Assembly (NCBI RefSeq): GCF_030817275.1
Contig: NZ_JAUSZD010000002.1
Span: 6,634,001 to 6,698,000 of the forward strand
Length of the DNA: 64,000 nucleotides
From: Paenibacillus sp. V4I7
GTDB taxonomy: Bacteria > Bacillota > Bacilli > Paenibacillales > NBRC-103111
Direction: 5' to 3'
The position numbers were made by a program, and so were the translations under genes. Position 1 is the first letter of the stretch. Every line of letters starts with the position of its first letter. Below, piece after piece: positions 52,493-60,184 of this stretch. Under the pieces are notes generated by a model that saw only the letters and a program-made list of their open reading frames with translations, made no database searches and was not told where the DNA came from.

Positions 52493-53458
52493 ATGGTTAA
52501 GCAGCATCAACACAAGATTTTGGATTGTACGATTCGGGACGGCGGTTTGGTGAACGATTGGGATTTTAGCGTGGAATTTGTCAAAGACATGTATCGTGGC
52601 TTAAGCGCAGCCGGTGTAGAATATATGGAAATTGGTTATAAAAACTCGGAAAAACTGCTTAAAGGCGGAGCATCCGGTCCTTGGAGATTCTTGAATGAAT
52701 CCTTCCTTCGTGACGTTATTACCAAAAAGACCGATACGAAGCTATCTGCTCTCGTAGATATCGGCCGTGTCGATGAGAACGACATTTTACCTCGTGAAGA
52801 CAGCTTACTTGACCTGATCCGCGTTGCTTGTTACATCAAAGACGTTGATAAAGGTCTTGAGCTTGTTCAAAAATTCAATAACATGGGCTACGAAACGTCA
52901 CTTAACATTATGGCGCTTTCCCACGTAATGGAAAATGAACTGGTTGAAGCTTTCGAAGAAATCAATAAAAGCCCTGTTGACGTTGTCTACATCGTAGACT
53001 CCTACGGCAGCATGGATCATAAAGACATTGACTACCTCGTAACGAAGTTCCAACGCCTGCTTCCTGAGAAAGAACTTGGTTTACATATGCACAACAACCT
53101 GCAGCTTGCTTTCGCAAACACAATTGCCGGTGCTTCCAAAGGCGTGACTTTCCTTGATTCCTCCGTTTATGGAATGGGCCGCGCGGCAGGGAACTGTACG
53201 ACGGAACTACTTCTTAGCTATTTAAAAGGAGCACGTTACGACGTTCGTCCCGTACTGGAAATTATCGAGAAACACATGATTACTATGCGTCAAAAATGGG
53301 ATTGGGGCTATCTCATTCCGTACATGATCGTAGGAGCGCTTGATGAGCATCCTCGTACGGCTATGGCTCAGCTTAGCTCAGATGAAAGAAATAACTTTGT
53401 AGATTTCTATGACCGTTTGACTTCCGTAGAGACAGCCCCAATTGTTAATAAAAACTAA
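52493..53458 (+). CDS. HMGL/DmpG-type aldolase catalytic-domain protein
   Basis: 321 aa, TIM barrel. The N-terminal signature ILDCTIRDGGLVNDWDF carries the catalytic Arg and metal Asp. LHMHNNLQLAFANTIAGA supplies the HxH metal site, and DSSVYGMGRAAGNCTTELL is the family's glycine-rich end. Related to 4-hydroxy-2-oxovalerate aldolases and the catalytic domain of HMG-CoA lyases; the substrate is unknown. Monocistronic, with its own promoter and terminator. Confidence 0.88.
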   Translation: MVKQHQHKILDCTIRDGGLVNDWDFSVEFVKDMYRGLSAAGVEYMEIGYKNSEKLLKGGASGPWRFLNESFLRDVITKKTDTKLSALVDIGRVDENDILPREDSLLDLIRVACYIKDVDKGLELVQKFNNMGYETSLNIMALSHVMENELVEAFEEINKSPVDVVYIVDSYGSMDHKDIDYLVTKFQRLLPEKELGLHMHNNLQLAFANTIAGASKGVTFLDSSVYGMGRAAGNCTTELLLSYLKGARYDVRPVLEIIEKHMITMRQKWDWGYLIPYMIVGALDEHPRTAMAQLSSDERNNFVDFYDRLTSVETAPIVNKN

Positions 53459-53470
53459 TATTCGCAATTG

Positions 53471-53535
53471 AAAAAGACCCCTTATTGACAGTTCTCGAAG
53501 GCTTTGGCCTTCAGATCTATCGATAAGGGGTTTTT
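53471..53535 (+). terminator. Terminator of the aldolase gene
   Basis: ACCCCTTAT/ATAAGGGGT outer stem with an inner GAAGGC..GCCTTC arm and a TTTTT tail. Confidence 0.85.
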
Positions 53536-53555
53536 CATATGCCTTAACCTTCACA

Positions 53556-53879
53556 TTATTTGATGATTTTGGCGGATACGACGTACTCTTCTGCATATGC
53601 ACGGTCAATGAGGAAGATGAAATCCTCTTCTTCTCGGCGATACGGGTTTTTTTTACGAAAAACCTCAATATACTCACTCTCGATTAACTCGGTACAATTC
53701 TCGTCTGCGTAGATCAATCCGTCTTCTAAACGTTTTAGCGCCTCAACCATAACCTCACGCGATTTGAGCTCCCCTTGAATCTCCACATAGACTCTTGCGG
53801 TAGCATCATGGTCTTGCAGTAAAATCGCTACTTTCTGGTTAGATTTGATTCGCACCTTCTTTTTTGGAGATATACTCAT
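53556..53879 (-). CDS. Small hypothetical protein
   Basis: 107 aa, soluble, highly charged. The first 40 residues form a likely beta strand pair (KVRIKSNQKVAILLQD, ARVYVEIQGE), the rest is Glu/Arg-rich with VEALKRLEDGLIYADENC. No signal peptide, no family recognised. It converges on the aldolase gene. Confidence 0.7.
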   Translation of the reverse strand: MSISPKKKVRIKSNQKVAILLQDHDATARVYVEIQGELKSREVMVEALKRLEDGLIYADENCTELIESEYIEVFRKKNPYRREEEDFIFLIDRAYAEEYVVSAKIIK

Positions 53880-54082
53880 TTGTCCTACTCCTTCATCAGT
53901 CTTCTATGCGTTATTTTATGTCATAAAGGGTAAACGTGGACTAGGCTAATGAACGCTAACGAGATACTCCCCCAAAGACTGGGCTTTTCACATATGTATG
54001 TAAATGTAGCGAATAGAGAAAATAAAGAACGAATCGACACCGCTGACCATCAGCGAGCCGTTAGGAGTGAAATCTATCCGCC

Positions 54083-54847
54083 ATGAGCCGCATATTGCTA
54101 ATTGAGGACGAAGAACGCATCGCCAGGGTGCTTCAGCTGGAGCTGGAGCATGAAGGCTATGAGGTACATACAAGAGCAGATGGACGCTCTGGACTGAATG
54201 CAGCCTTAGACGAGTCAGAGGACTGGGAGCTTATCCTGCTTGACGTCATGCTGCCAGAGTTGAGCGGTCTAGAGGTGCTTCGCCGCATACGGCAGGTAAA
54301 CGCTACCCTTCCCATTATCCTGCTGACAGCACGCGATGCTGTCCCGGACCGAGTCAGCGGACTTGACCAAGGCGCTAACGACTATGTGACGAAGCCATTC
54401 GCCACGATCGAGCTGCTCGCCCGTATTCGCAGTCTACTTCGTCAAAGAAGCTTGCAGGACCAGTCAGCAGAGCGGCCTCATTTGCTAAAAGTCGATGATC
54501 TGAGCATGGATTTAAAGAGTAGAGCCGTTACCCGAGAAGGTACACCGATCGAATTAACGCTTACGGAGTTTGATTTACTGCGCTTCCTGATTCAACACCA
54601 GGACGAAGTGATGTCGCGGGAGCAGATCATTTCTGAGGTTTGGGGATATGATTTCGTTGGCGATACGAACGTGGTCGACGTGTATATCCGATATTTGCGG
54701 CAAAAGGTGGACAAGCCCTTCTCCTCCAAGCTCATTCAGACGATACGCGGTATCGGCTACCTGCTGAAAGTTGAACCTTCCTCAAGCAAAGAGGCGGACG
54801 ATTCAGCAGATGAAGCTGTCCCCAAAGATGGGCAAACACCCTCATGA
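54083..54847 (+). CDS. OmpR-family response regulator (ArlR/YkoG-like)
   Basis: 254 aa. Receiver with phospho-acceptor Asp54 (LLDVMLPE), Thr and Lys at TARD and TKPFA; winged helix LTLTEFDLLRFLIQHQDEV, YIRYLRQKVD, IQTIRGIGYLL. The last 25 residues are an acidic tail. The kinase gene starts 4 bp before its stop (ATGA). The layout resembles ArlRS/YkoGH. Confidence 0.92.
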   Translation: MSRILLIEDEERIARVLQLELEHEGYEVHTRADGRSGLNAALDESEDWELILLDVMLPELSGLEVLRRIRQVNATLPIILLTARDAVPDRVSGLDQGANDYVTKPFATIELLARIRSLLRQRSLQDQSAERPHLLKVDDLSMDLKSRAVTREGTPIELTLTEFDLLRFLIQHQDEVMSREQIISEVWGYDFVGDTNVVDVYIRYLRQKVDKPFSSKLIQTIRGIGYLLKVEPSSSKEADDSADEAVPKDGQTPS

Positions 54848-56211
54848 GCCTTAAGCTGAAAATCACACTATGGGTTTCTGCAGGGCTGATGTTAATTCTT
54901 TTTTTCAGCTTCACTTTTGTCTACTACATGTTCATTCGAGTTACAACCAAGGGCGAAGTCGATCTACTGAAAGAAAAAGCACGCACGCTGATTCTGAAGG
55001 ATTTACCTAATCATCCTGAGTATTGGCAGAATAACTCACAGATGGAAGAGCTCCTCATTCCGCAAGAAATGGTGCGGTATATTGCTCCCGATTCAAAGGT
55101 TGTTTACCAAATATATTCCGACCCCAAGCTGCTCAGCTTTTCTGCCAATTATGTAGACAAAGAAACGGTTATCTTAGAAACAGCGCCTGACGGAATTTTT
55201 ATATTCGTGAAAATGCCTGTGTTCAAAGAAGGCCATCAGGTTGCTATTTTAGAAATTGGACGCAATTTGCGGAGGTTGGGCGAATACTCACGCATGCTCA
55301 TCTCTATTCTTTTATTAACTTCCACAGGTGCACTGATATTAGCTCTCCTTGGGGGTTATTTCTATACGAATGTGCTCTTTCGTCCGCTTCAGCAGTTAGT
55401 TGCCATCATGCAAAACATTGAGAAAAGCGGCTCATTTAGGCATATCCCCATGCCTGACAAGCTCACGAATGATGAGTTAACGATGCTTGGCGCAACATTT
55501 AATCGAATGATTGATAGGCTGCAGGAAATGTTTCAAAAGCAGGAGCAATTCCTTGCGGATGCCTCACACGAGCTGCGTACGCCGCTCACGATCATTGAGA
55601 GCTACGCTAGCTTATTGCGAAGATGGGCTTTCCGGGATGATAAGCTGCGTGAGGAAGCGCTCGAAACCATCATCTCCGAATCAGCTCAGCTGAAGATTCT
55701 CACACAAAATCTGCTTTCCCTAACAGATAAAGAGCGAGAAGATTGTGAACAAAAGAGCACCTTTGACCTCCTTCCGATTGCCCAGCAAACCGCCTCCTCG
55801 CTTAGGGTCACCTCTTGCAGAGAGATTGACGTGCTGATTGCGCAAGACCTGAAAGAGCTTCAAATGAACGGAGATCCTTATAAGATCAGGCAGCTTCTCA
55901 TTATTTTATTAGATAATGCACTCAAATACAGCCAACAAATAGTCGTGTTGAAAATTGGCGCCACAGAGAATAAATGGGTCAACATCGAAGTCATTGATCA
56001 AGGTATTGGCATCGCGGAAAGTGACTTACCGCACCTATTTGACCGCTTCTATCGGACGGATAAAGCAAGGAATCGCAAGCAAGGCGGAGTGGGTCTGGGA
56101 CTGGCTATTGCCCAAAATATCGTTCAGAAGCATGAGGGGACCATTCAGCTCAAAAGCCGCTTAGGTCAAGGTACTACCGCATTGATTACGCTGCCAAAAA
56201 CGTGTCAATAA
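54844..56211 (+). CDS. Sensor histidine kinase (ArlS/YkoH-like)
   Basis: 455 aa. TM1 (about 10-32), a sensor region to about 150, TM2 (152-175), HAMP, HisKA with His242 (DASHELRTPLTI), and an ATPase with LLDNALKYS, DQGIGIAESDL and GVGLGLAIAQN. Pairs with the overlapping upstream regulator. No target is evident next door except the NlpC/P60 gene 240 bp downstream on the same strand. Confidence 0.93.
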   Translation: MSLKLKITLWVSAGLMLILFFSFTFVYYMFIRVTTKGEVDLLKEKARTLILKDLPNHPEYWQNNSQMEELLIPQEMVRYIAPDSKVVYQIYSDPKLLSFSANYVDKETVILETAPDGIFIFVKMPVFKEGHQVAILEIGRNLRRLGEYSRMLISILLLTSTGALILALLGGYFYTNVLFRPLQQLVAIMQNIEKSGSFRHIPMPDKLTNDELTMLGATFNRMIDRLQEMFQKQEQFLADASHELRTPLTIIESYASLLRRWAFRDDKLREEALETIISESAQLKILTQNLLSLTDKEREDCEQKSTFDLLPIAQQTASSLRVTSCREIDVLIAQDLKELQMNGDPYKIRQLLIILLDNALKYSQQIVVLKIGATENKWVNIEVIDQGIGIAESDLPHLFDRFYRTDKARNRKQGGVGLGLAIAQNIVQKHEGTIQLKSRLGQGTTALITLPKTCQ

Positions 56212-56412
56212 AAACATTATAATGGGATTCTCATCATATTCTCAGAATTCGCCTGAACACCTTTGATACCACAGGTCACAAGGTTGCAAGGTAAATATTA
56301 GGTGGAATTTCATCTGGTATACTTGGGCTTAGGTAGGACGAACACCCAAGTTAGCTCAATAGAAGAGTCATGCAAATCAAGTTTTCTATGAAAACTCAGC
56401 ATAGGCTTACGA

Positions 56413-56428
56413 CGTAAGTTTACTTACG
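56413..56428 (+). promoter_or_regulatory. CGTAAG-TTTA-CTTACG inverted repeat before the NlpC/P60 gene
   Basis: A 16-bp perfect dyad ends 11 bp before the ribosome binding site. It may be an operator or a leader hairpin that controls translation. Confidence 0.4.
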
Positions 56429-56451
56429 AAAAATCTAAGGAGGCAAACCAG

Positions 56452-56970
56452 ATGAAAAACCAACAACAAACGTGGTACAAGAAACTAGTCGTAGCGGCAT
56501 TGACCGTTTCCATAGGACTTTCTGCAGGAATGGTGAGTGCGCCTCATCAAGCCGGGGCAGCGGAAGCCATTGATGCTTCAATCACAGCAACTTCTCGTGC
56601 CAGTCAAGTGATTTCGATCGGTAAAAACTATTTGGGAAGACCTTATCAATTCGGTGCTAAAGCGGGGCAAACGCGAACATTTGACTGCTCTTCCTTCACA
56701 CAATACGTGTTCAAGCGGGTTGGCGTAAACCTGCCTAGGACCTCCAAACAGCAATCCCATGTCGGAAGATACGTATCCAGAAGCAACCTCCGCACAGGCG
56801 ATCTCGTGTTCTTCTCTATTCCGGGCAAACCCGGCGTCATTAACCATGTAGCCATTTATATGGGTAACGGCAACCTGCTGCAAACATACGGTGCAGGCGG
56901 AGTCCGTATTACTAACATTCACAGCGGAACTTGGTCTTCCCGTTACATGACCGCTCGCCGCGTCCTATAG
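56452..56970 (+). CDS. NlpC/P60 peptidoglycan endopeptidase
   Basis: 172 aa. A signal peptide ending near AGAAEA (36) and a C-terminal NlpC/P60 domain: Cys79 (FDCSSFTQYVF), His132 (GVINHVAIYMG) and the RTGDLVFF loop. The enzyme cuts the stem peptide of peptidoglycan, typically at D-Glu-meso-DAP. AAGGAGG precedes the start, and a dyad lies in its leader. Confidence 0.93.
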   Translation: MKNQQQTWYKKLVVAALTVSIGLSAGMVSAPHQAGAAEAIDASITATSRASQVISIGKNYLGRPYQFGAKAGQTRTFDCSSFTQYVFKRVGVNLPRTSKQQSHVGRYVSRSNLRTGDLVFFSIPGKPGVINHVAIYMGNGNLLQTYGAGGVRITNIHSGTWSSRYMTARRVL

Positions 56971-56981
56971 TCCAACAAGGA

Positions 56982-57012
56982 TAACCCTCAGCCATATGGC
57001 TTGAGGGTTTTT
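56982..57012 (+). terminator. Terminator of the NlpC/P60 gene
   Basis: AACCCTCA..GCC-ATAT-GGC..TTGAGGGTT stem with a TTTTT tail. Confidence 0.88.
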
Positions 57013-57063
57013 GCTTTTCACTAGGAGTGTGCAGGCCAAAATGTATTCCGCCCTCCTGACTCA

Positions 57064-57522
57064 CTAGTAACGGATATACGCCTCAACATAGTTCTCCCTT
57101 AAGCCTCGCTTGCGCACCTTGATCTGCAGCAGACGTTGTTTGTAGCTCACTCTAGCCGTCCTTGGCTGCACAAGGGTCGGTAGCTTAATGATTCGGTTCT
57201 TGCCGCTGAGAAAGCCGGTCAGCTTAATCTGATTGGATTTCACAAACACCTGCAGCGCTCTTGGATCTTCATCTTTGGCAATCTTCACCTTAATAATGAC
57301 ATGCTCATGCGTCTCAAAGATTTCTGAGCCCGCATATCCTTGGGAAGAGAGACTGGCATCTAAACCCGGCATCGCTTTTTTCAGCATGTCCTGTACATAT
57401 CCCTCGGCCCACGTCATATTATCTAGAAAGGTCTGCCCTTTTTCACCGAAAGGCAGCTTTTGCCCAAGGAACTTCTCAACTTGCTCCCACTTTAGCCAAG
57501 GATGGCGATTAAACCCGCTCAA
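57064..57522 (-). CDS. Hsp20-like (CotM/GerT-type) coat-associated protein
   Basis: About 152 aa. The C-terminal 80 residues read as an alpha-crystallin/CS beta-sandwich (EHVIIKVKIAKDEDPRALQVF, KNRIIKLPTLVQP). The start is uncertain: TTG 57522 has GAGGTG at 6 bp, while the ATG at 57528 abuts it and a GTG at 57576 has none. It is divergent from gerP and shares its control region. B. cereus GerT and B. subtilis CotM are Hsp20-like coat proteins, so a coat role is likely by context. Confidence 0.65.
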   Translation of the reverse strand: MSGFNRHPWLKWEQVEKFLGQKLPFGEKGQTFLDNMTWAEGYVQDMLKKAMPGLDASLSSQGYAGSEIFETHEHVIIKVKIAKDEDPRALQVFVKSNQIKLTGFLSGKNRIIKLPTLVQPRTARVSYKQRLLQIKVRKRGLRENYVEAYIRY

Positions 57523-57593
57523 GCCCATCACCTCATTTTCACTAGCAGTATATGTGCCTACTCCCTGATGTGACACCCAAATGAAAAACAGGG

Positions 57594-57622
57594 CACCTCT
57601 AGGCGAATACCCTCATATACTA
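57594..57622 (+). promoter_or_regulatory. Sigma-K-type promoter of the gerP operon
   Basis: CACC (57594-57597), 16-bp spacer, CATATACTA (57614-57622) matches the sigma-K pattern of AC at -35 and CATANNNTA at -10. The gerPA start is 30 bp downstream, in line with late mother-cell expression. Confidence 0.75.
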
Positions 57623-57651
57623 TAGTTGTGGTAAGCGCAAGGGGGTCGAGT

Positions 57652-57876
57652 ATGCCATCTATCGTAGGGAATGTCAAAATCATCAGCGTGGGGTCGAGTT
57701 CCGTCGTCCACTTCGGCGATTCCTTTATCATCGCACCTAACAGCACCGCCAAAACTTTTGCCGGAGCAGGCTCATTTAATACCGGGGATTTCCCTCGCAT
57801 CTATAATGCCTACAGCACCACCGTAACCAACGATTCCGACCTTATCGAAAACAATGCCAACAAAGTAATCATTTAA
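57652..57876 (+). CDS. gerPA: Spore germination protein GerPA (GerPA/GerPF family)
   Basis: 74 aa from ATG 57652 (AAGGGGG upstream; an earlier in-frame start lies on the promoter). Family pattern: SIVGNVKIISVGSSSVVHFGD and AGAGSFNTGDF. GerP proteins sit in the spore coat and let germinants reach inner receptors. By place it is GerPA, though GerPA and GerPF are homologous and sequence alone does not separate them. Confidence 0.88.
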   Translation: MPSIVGNVKIISVGSSSVVHFGDSFIIAPNSTAKTFAGAGSFNTGDFPRIYNAYSTTVTNDSDLIENNANKVII

Positions 57877-57915
57877 TCCATTCATTTATTAACCTGAGCG
57901 AGGTGTTCCTCCAAA

Positions 57916-58125
57916 ATGAACTGGACCATCCATCAAACCATTATGATTCAGCATTTAAAAGTGGACTCCGTAGCTAACTCCTCCGTTCTGCAAATTGGCA
58001 CCGCCGGATCTATCCGATCATTATCTAATCTTTACAATACAGGCGGCTTCGTTGAATCCGCTCCAGAGATGGGAACAACCGCAACGAACCCAATCTCTCT
58101 GGTTCCTTTACCGCCACCAACTTGA
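57916..58125 (+). CDS. gerPB: Spore germination protein GerPB
   Basis: 69 aa. Family block: INQTI-like opening (WTIHQTIMIQHLKVDSVANS), then SSVLQIGTAGSIRSLSNLYN and a Pro-rich end. 39 bp after gerPA. A small coat protein of the GerP set. Confidence 0.9.
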   Translation: MNWTIHQTIMIQHLKVDSVANSSVLQIGTAGSIRSLSNLYNTGGFVESAPEMGTTATNPISLVPLPPPT

Positions 58126-58193
58126 TATAGACTTTGTTATTAGGAAACACGAAGTTACAACGGATTGAAGCCGGAAGGAGGTGCCTTTCCTAG

Positions 58194-58970
58194 ATGCAGA
58201 ATTGTATTACTTGGCAGCAATGGGCCCAGCAGGTCTCCGCCTATATTGAAATGCAGAAACAGCGAATCGATACGCTCGAACAAACCGTAACCAAACTGCA
58301 AATGGAACTTAACGCCTTGAAAGATCAAAAACGCGTCCACATTGATAAAATTGAATATAATTTCGATCAACTCAAAGTCGAAAAGCTAGACGGGACACTA
58401 ACAATCGGTATTAGCCCCAGCTCGCTTGATAATATCGATGACTTATCAGTGAATGGTGCCTCGATGGGCAAATATGCTGGTGCTGATGCGAATGCATTTT
58501 TTCAGGGGCAAGGGCAAATGAAAGGGCAAATGCAAGGTCAAGGACTAAGCCAATGGCACGGAATAGGACAGAGACCACAAGGGCAAGAAGAGAGGCAAGG
58601 GCAAGGGCAAGGGCAAGGGACGGGGCATCAAGGACAAGATCAGGGGCAAGGGAGTACTTCTGCTTTTGGCATTCAGCAGGAGATCTCTAGCGGGATCGAA
58701 CAATATTTGCAATATGGTGTTCATGCCGATATGCAAAATCTGGAGAACAAATATCAATATCCACTGGACGAGGATTACAAAGCCCTCATTATCGATGATA
58801 TCCGTAAACAGTTAGACACACGCATTCAGCATTATGTCAATCAGTACCGCGGTGTTGGTTTCAAAGAACCGATGGAGGCCGTTACAACCAGCATCTTTGA
58901 GAAAACAAAAAAAGATATAATCAGTGCAATTGATAGTTACATATCCAGTTTACCAAGGAAGGAAGGTTAA
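58194..58970 (+). CDS. gerPC: Spore germination protein GerPC with a Gln/Gly-rich insertion
   Basis: 258 aa, about 50 longer than B. subtilis GerPC. An N-terminal coiled coil (IEMQKQRIDTLEQTVTKLQM) and VEKLDGTLTIGIS, then a Gln/Gly-rich insertion (about 103-155), then a helical C-terminal domain with DEDYKALIIDDIRKQLDTRI. The insertion is written by repeats of a GGGCAA hexamer between about 58508 and 58650. GerPC is thought to link the other GerP proteins in the coat. Confidence 0.9.
   Translation: MQNCITWQQWAQQVSAYIEMQKQRIDTLEQTVTKLQMELNALKDQKRVHIDKIEYNFDQLKVEKLDGTLTIGISPSSLDNIDDLSVNGASMGKYAGADANAFFQGQGQMKGQMQGQGLSQWHGIGQRPQGQEERQGQGQGQGTGHQGQDQGQGSTSAFGIQQEISSGIEQYLQYGVHADMQNLENKYQYPLDEDYKALIIDDIRKQLDTRIQHYVNQYRGVGFKEPMEAVTTSIFEKTKKDIISAIDSYISSLPRKEG
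58508..58650 (+). repeat. GGGCAA hexanucleotide repeat inside gerPC
   Basis: Repeated CAAGGG/GGGCAA units, six of them in near-perfect tandem around 58595-58620, encode Gln-Gly. A hexamer keeps the frame if its number changes. Confidence 0.8.
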
Positions 58971-58974
58971 AATA

Positions 58975-59154
58975 ATGAACTTACATGTGGAAAACAAGCA
59001 GCTTTTCGTAGGTGACGTGCGAATCATCGGGGTAGCCATTTCTTCTATATTTCTCATTGGCGATACAGAAGTCATTTCATTGTCCTCCATGTTCGACACG
59101 CCTCCCGAATCAATCATCATTTCACCATTCGTACCTCTTCCATCGGAGGAATGA
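58975..59154 (+). CDS. gerPD: Spore germination protein GerPD
   Basis: 59 aa from ATG 58975, with GGAAGG 9 bp upstream; it overlaps nothing and follows the gerPC stop by 4 bp. Family pattern: FVGDVRIIGVAISSIFLIGDT and a Pro-rich end. GerPD localises the other GerP proteins in the coat in B. cereus. Confidence 0.9.
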   Translation: MNLHVENKQLFVGDVRIIGVAISSIFLIGDTEVISLSSMFDTPPESIIISPFVPLPSEE

Positions 59155-59157
59155 CCC

Positions 59158-59607
59158 ATGTTTCGCTTATCCATCGTCGGCAATGTCGATATCAATGACA
59201 TAAGCTCGAGCAGTGTCGTGCATGTTGGCGATAACATCAACACTGCCCTAAAAACAAAAGTTTTCGCTGTCCAGCGAGAAGTTCCCTTCTATTACGGGAA
59301 TGAGGGAAGCTTCAAGGCTTATCCCTTTTATCAAAGACCCTTTCCCATCCCCCAGCCTCCGGAACCCTTCACAATGTGTGTGGATAACTTAGGCTCATTT
59401 ATTCGTGTGCAGAATATCCGTATTCTAGGCGTTTCCTCATCCGCTGTGCTGCAGATCGGCAGTAATCGTATCACCAGTGCCGAAGCCCACATCAAAAACA
59501 CCCGCCAATTCGTCACAGATAAACCCGGCCCCAAAGAAAAGACAACCTTCGTCCAACTGGGCAAAGAAGAAGGCATCGGTTTCTTCGAAGCAACTCCCAA
59601 GCGATAA
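59158..59607 (+). CDS. gerPE: Spore germination protein GerPE
   Basis: 149 aa. Two related beta segments: SIVGNVDINDISSSSVVHVGD near the N-terminus and RIQNIRILGVSSSAVLQIGS-like near 90-110, separated by a Pro/Phe-rich loop. It starts 3 bp after gerPD. It is the last gerP gene here; gerPF does not follow. Confidence 0.9.
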   Translation: MFRLSIVGNVDINDISSSSVVHVGDNINTALKTKVFAVQREVPFYYGNEGSFKAYPFYQRPFPIPQPPEPFTMCVDNLGSFIRVQNIRILGVSSSAVLQIGSNRITSAEAHIKNTRQFVTDKPGPKEKTTFVQLGKEEGIGFFEATPKR

Positions 59608-59656
59608 CTTAGGATAGTGTCGATTCATTATCGCAAACTTGATCTACATTGAGGTG

Positions 59657-59790
59657 TTGTTGCAGAATGTACAACAATTGGGGCCTGTAAAGGCGATTTT
59701 GCCACAAATGGGTTCAAAATGTTGTATGAACTGCAACTTCAATTTGCCAAATAGCCTTTTGGCGTGCGAATTGTTGTAGAAATTACAACA
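59657..59790. repeat. Cluster of three TGTTGTA-N5-TACAACA-type palindromes
   Basis: Copies at 59657-59677, 59720-59738 and 59772-59790 (the last is perfect, TGTTGTA-GAAAT-TACAACA), about 55-64 bp apart. They lie between the convergent gerPE and GH18 genes, so they are not promoter operators. Confidence 0.72.
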
Positions 59791-59896
59791 TTGGTAATCA
59801 CAATAACCCATAATCTTTCACAAAGATCCGAATGATTTTAAATTAAATTTGTTCTGAGCTGCAGGGAGCCAGTATTGCTGGGAACGCTGGATACTT

Positions 59897-60027
59897 GGCG
59901 TTGGAGGCAGTAACTGCTTCATGGCTGGTTATCTGACGGAAGCCCTCCTTTGCTCAGTGCTGGTCCTGACGCTAGAGGCATTACCTGCTTCTTTGCTGGT
60001 CCAAGCGTTGAAGGCATTATCAGCTTA
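59897..60027. repeat. Degenerate repeats of a 33-bp unit
   Basis: Three related units at 59897-59930, 59968-60000 and 60003-60027, core GGCGTTGGAGGCAGTAACTG / GACGCTAGAGGCATTACCTG / AAGCGTTGAAGGCATTATCAG-like. Nothing else is seen in 59608-60128. Confidence 0.45.
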
Positions 60028-60128
60028 AATTATCTAGGATAATGCTCGATTATAGTTGGCGGCCGAGTATTAGTGGCGTGAGCAAGACAAGGCAACCTAA
60101 GCGCTAGCAGCTACGGATAGCAAAACAA

Positions 60129-60170
60129 AGAACCGCACCCCACTCGGCAAGCCGGAGTAGGTGCGGTTCT
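60129..60170. terminator. Hairpin terminator of the GH18-SLH gene
   Basis: AGAACCGCACC/GGTGCGGTTCT outer stem with a GCCG..CGGC inner arm, 15 bp beyond the stop. The minus-side tail is TTTG. Confidence 0.85.
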
Positions 60171-60184
60171 CTGCTAGAGCCGGC

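Noticed and set aside
59657-59790. TGTTGTA palindromes as repressor operators
   Set aside because: The cluster is between convergent genes with no promoter. A repeat family explains all sites better.
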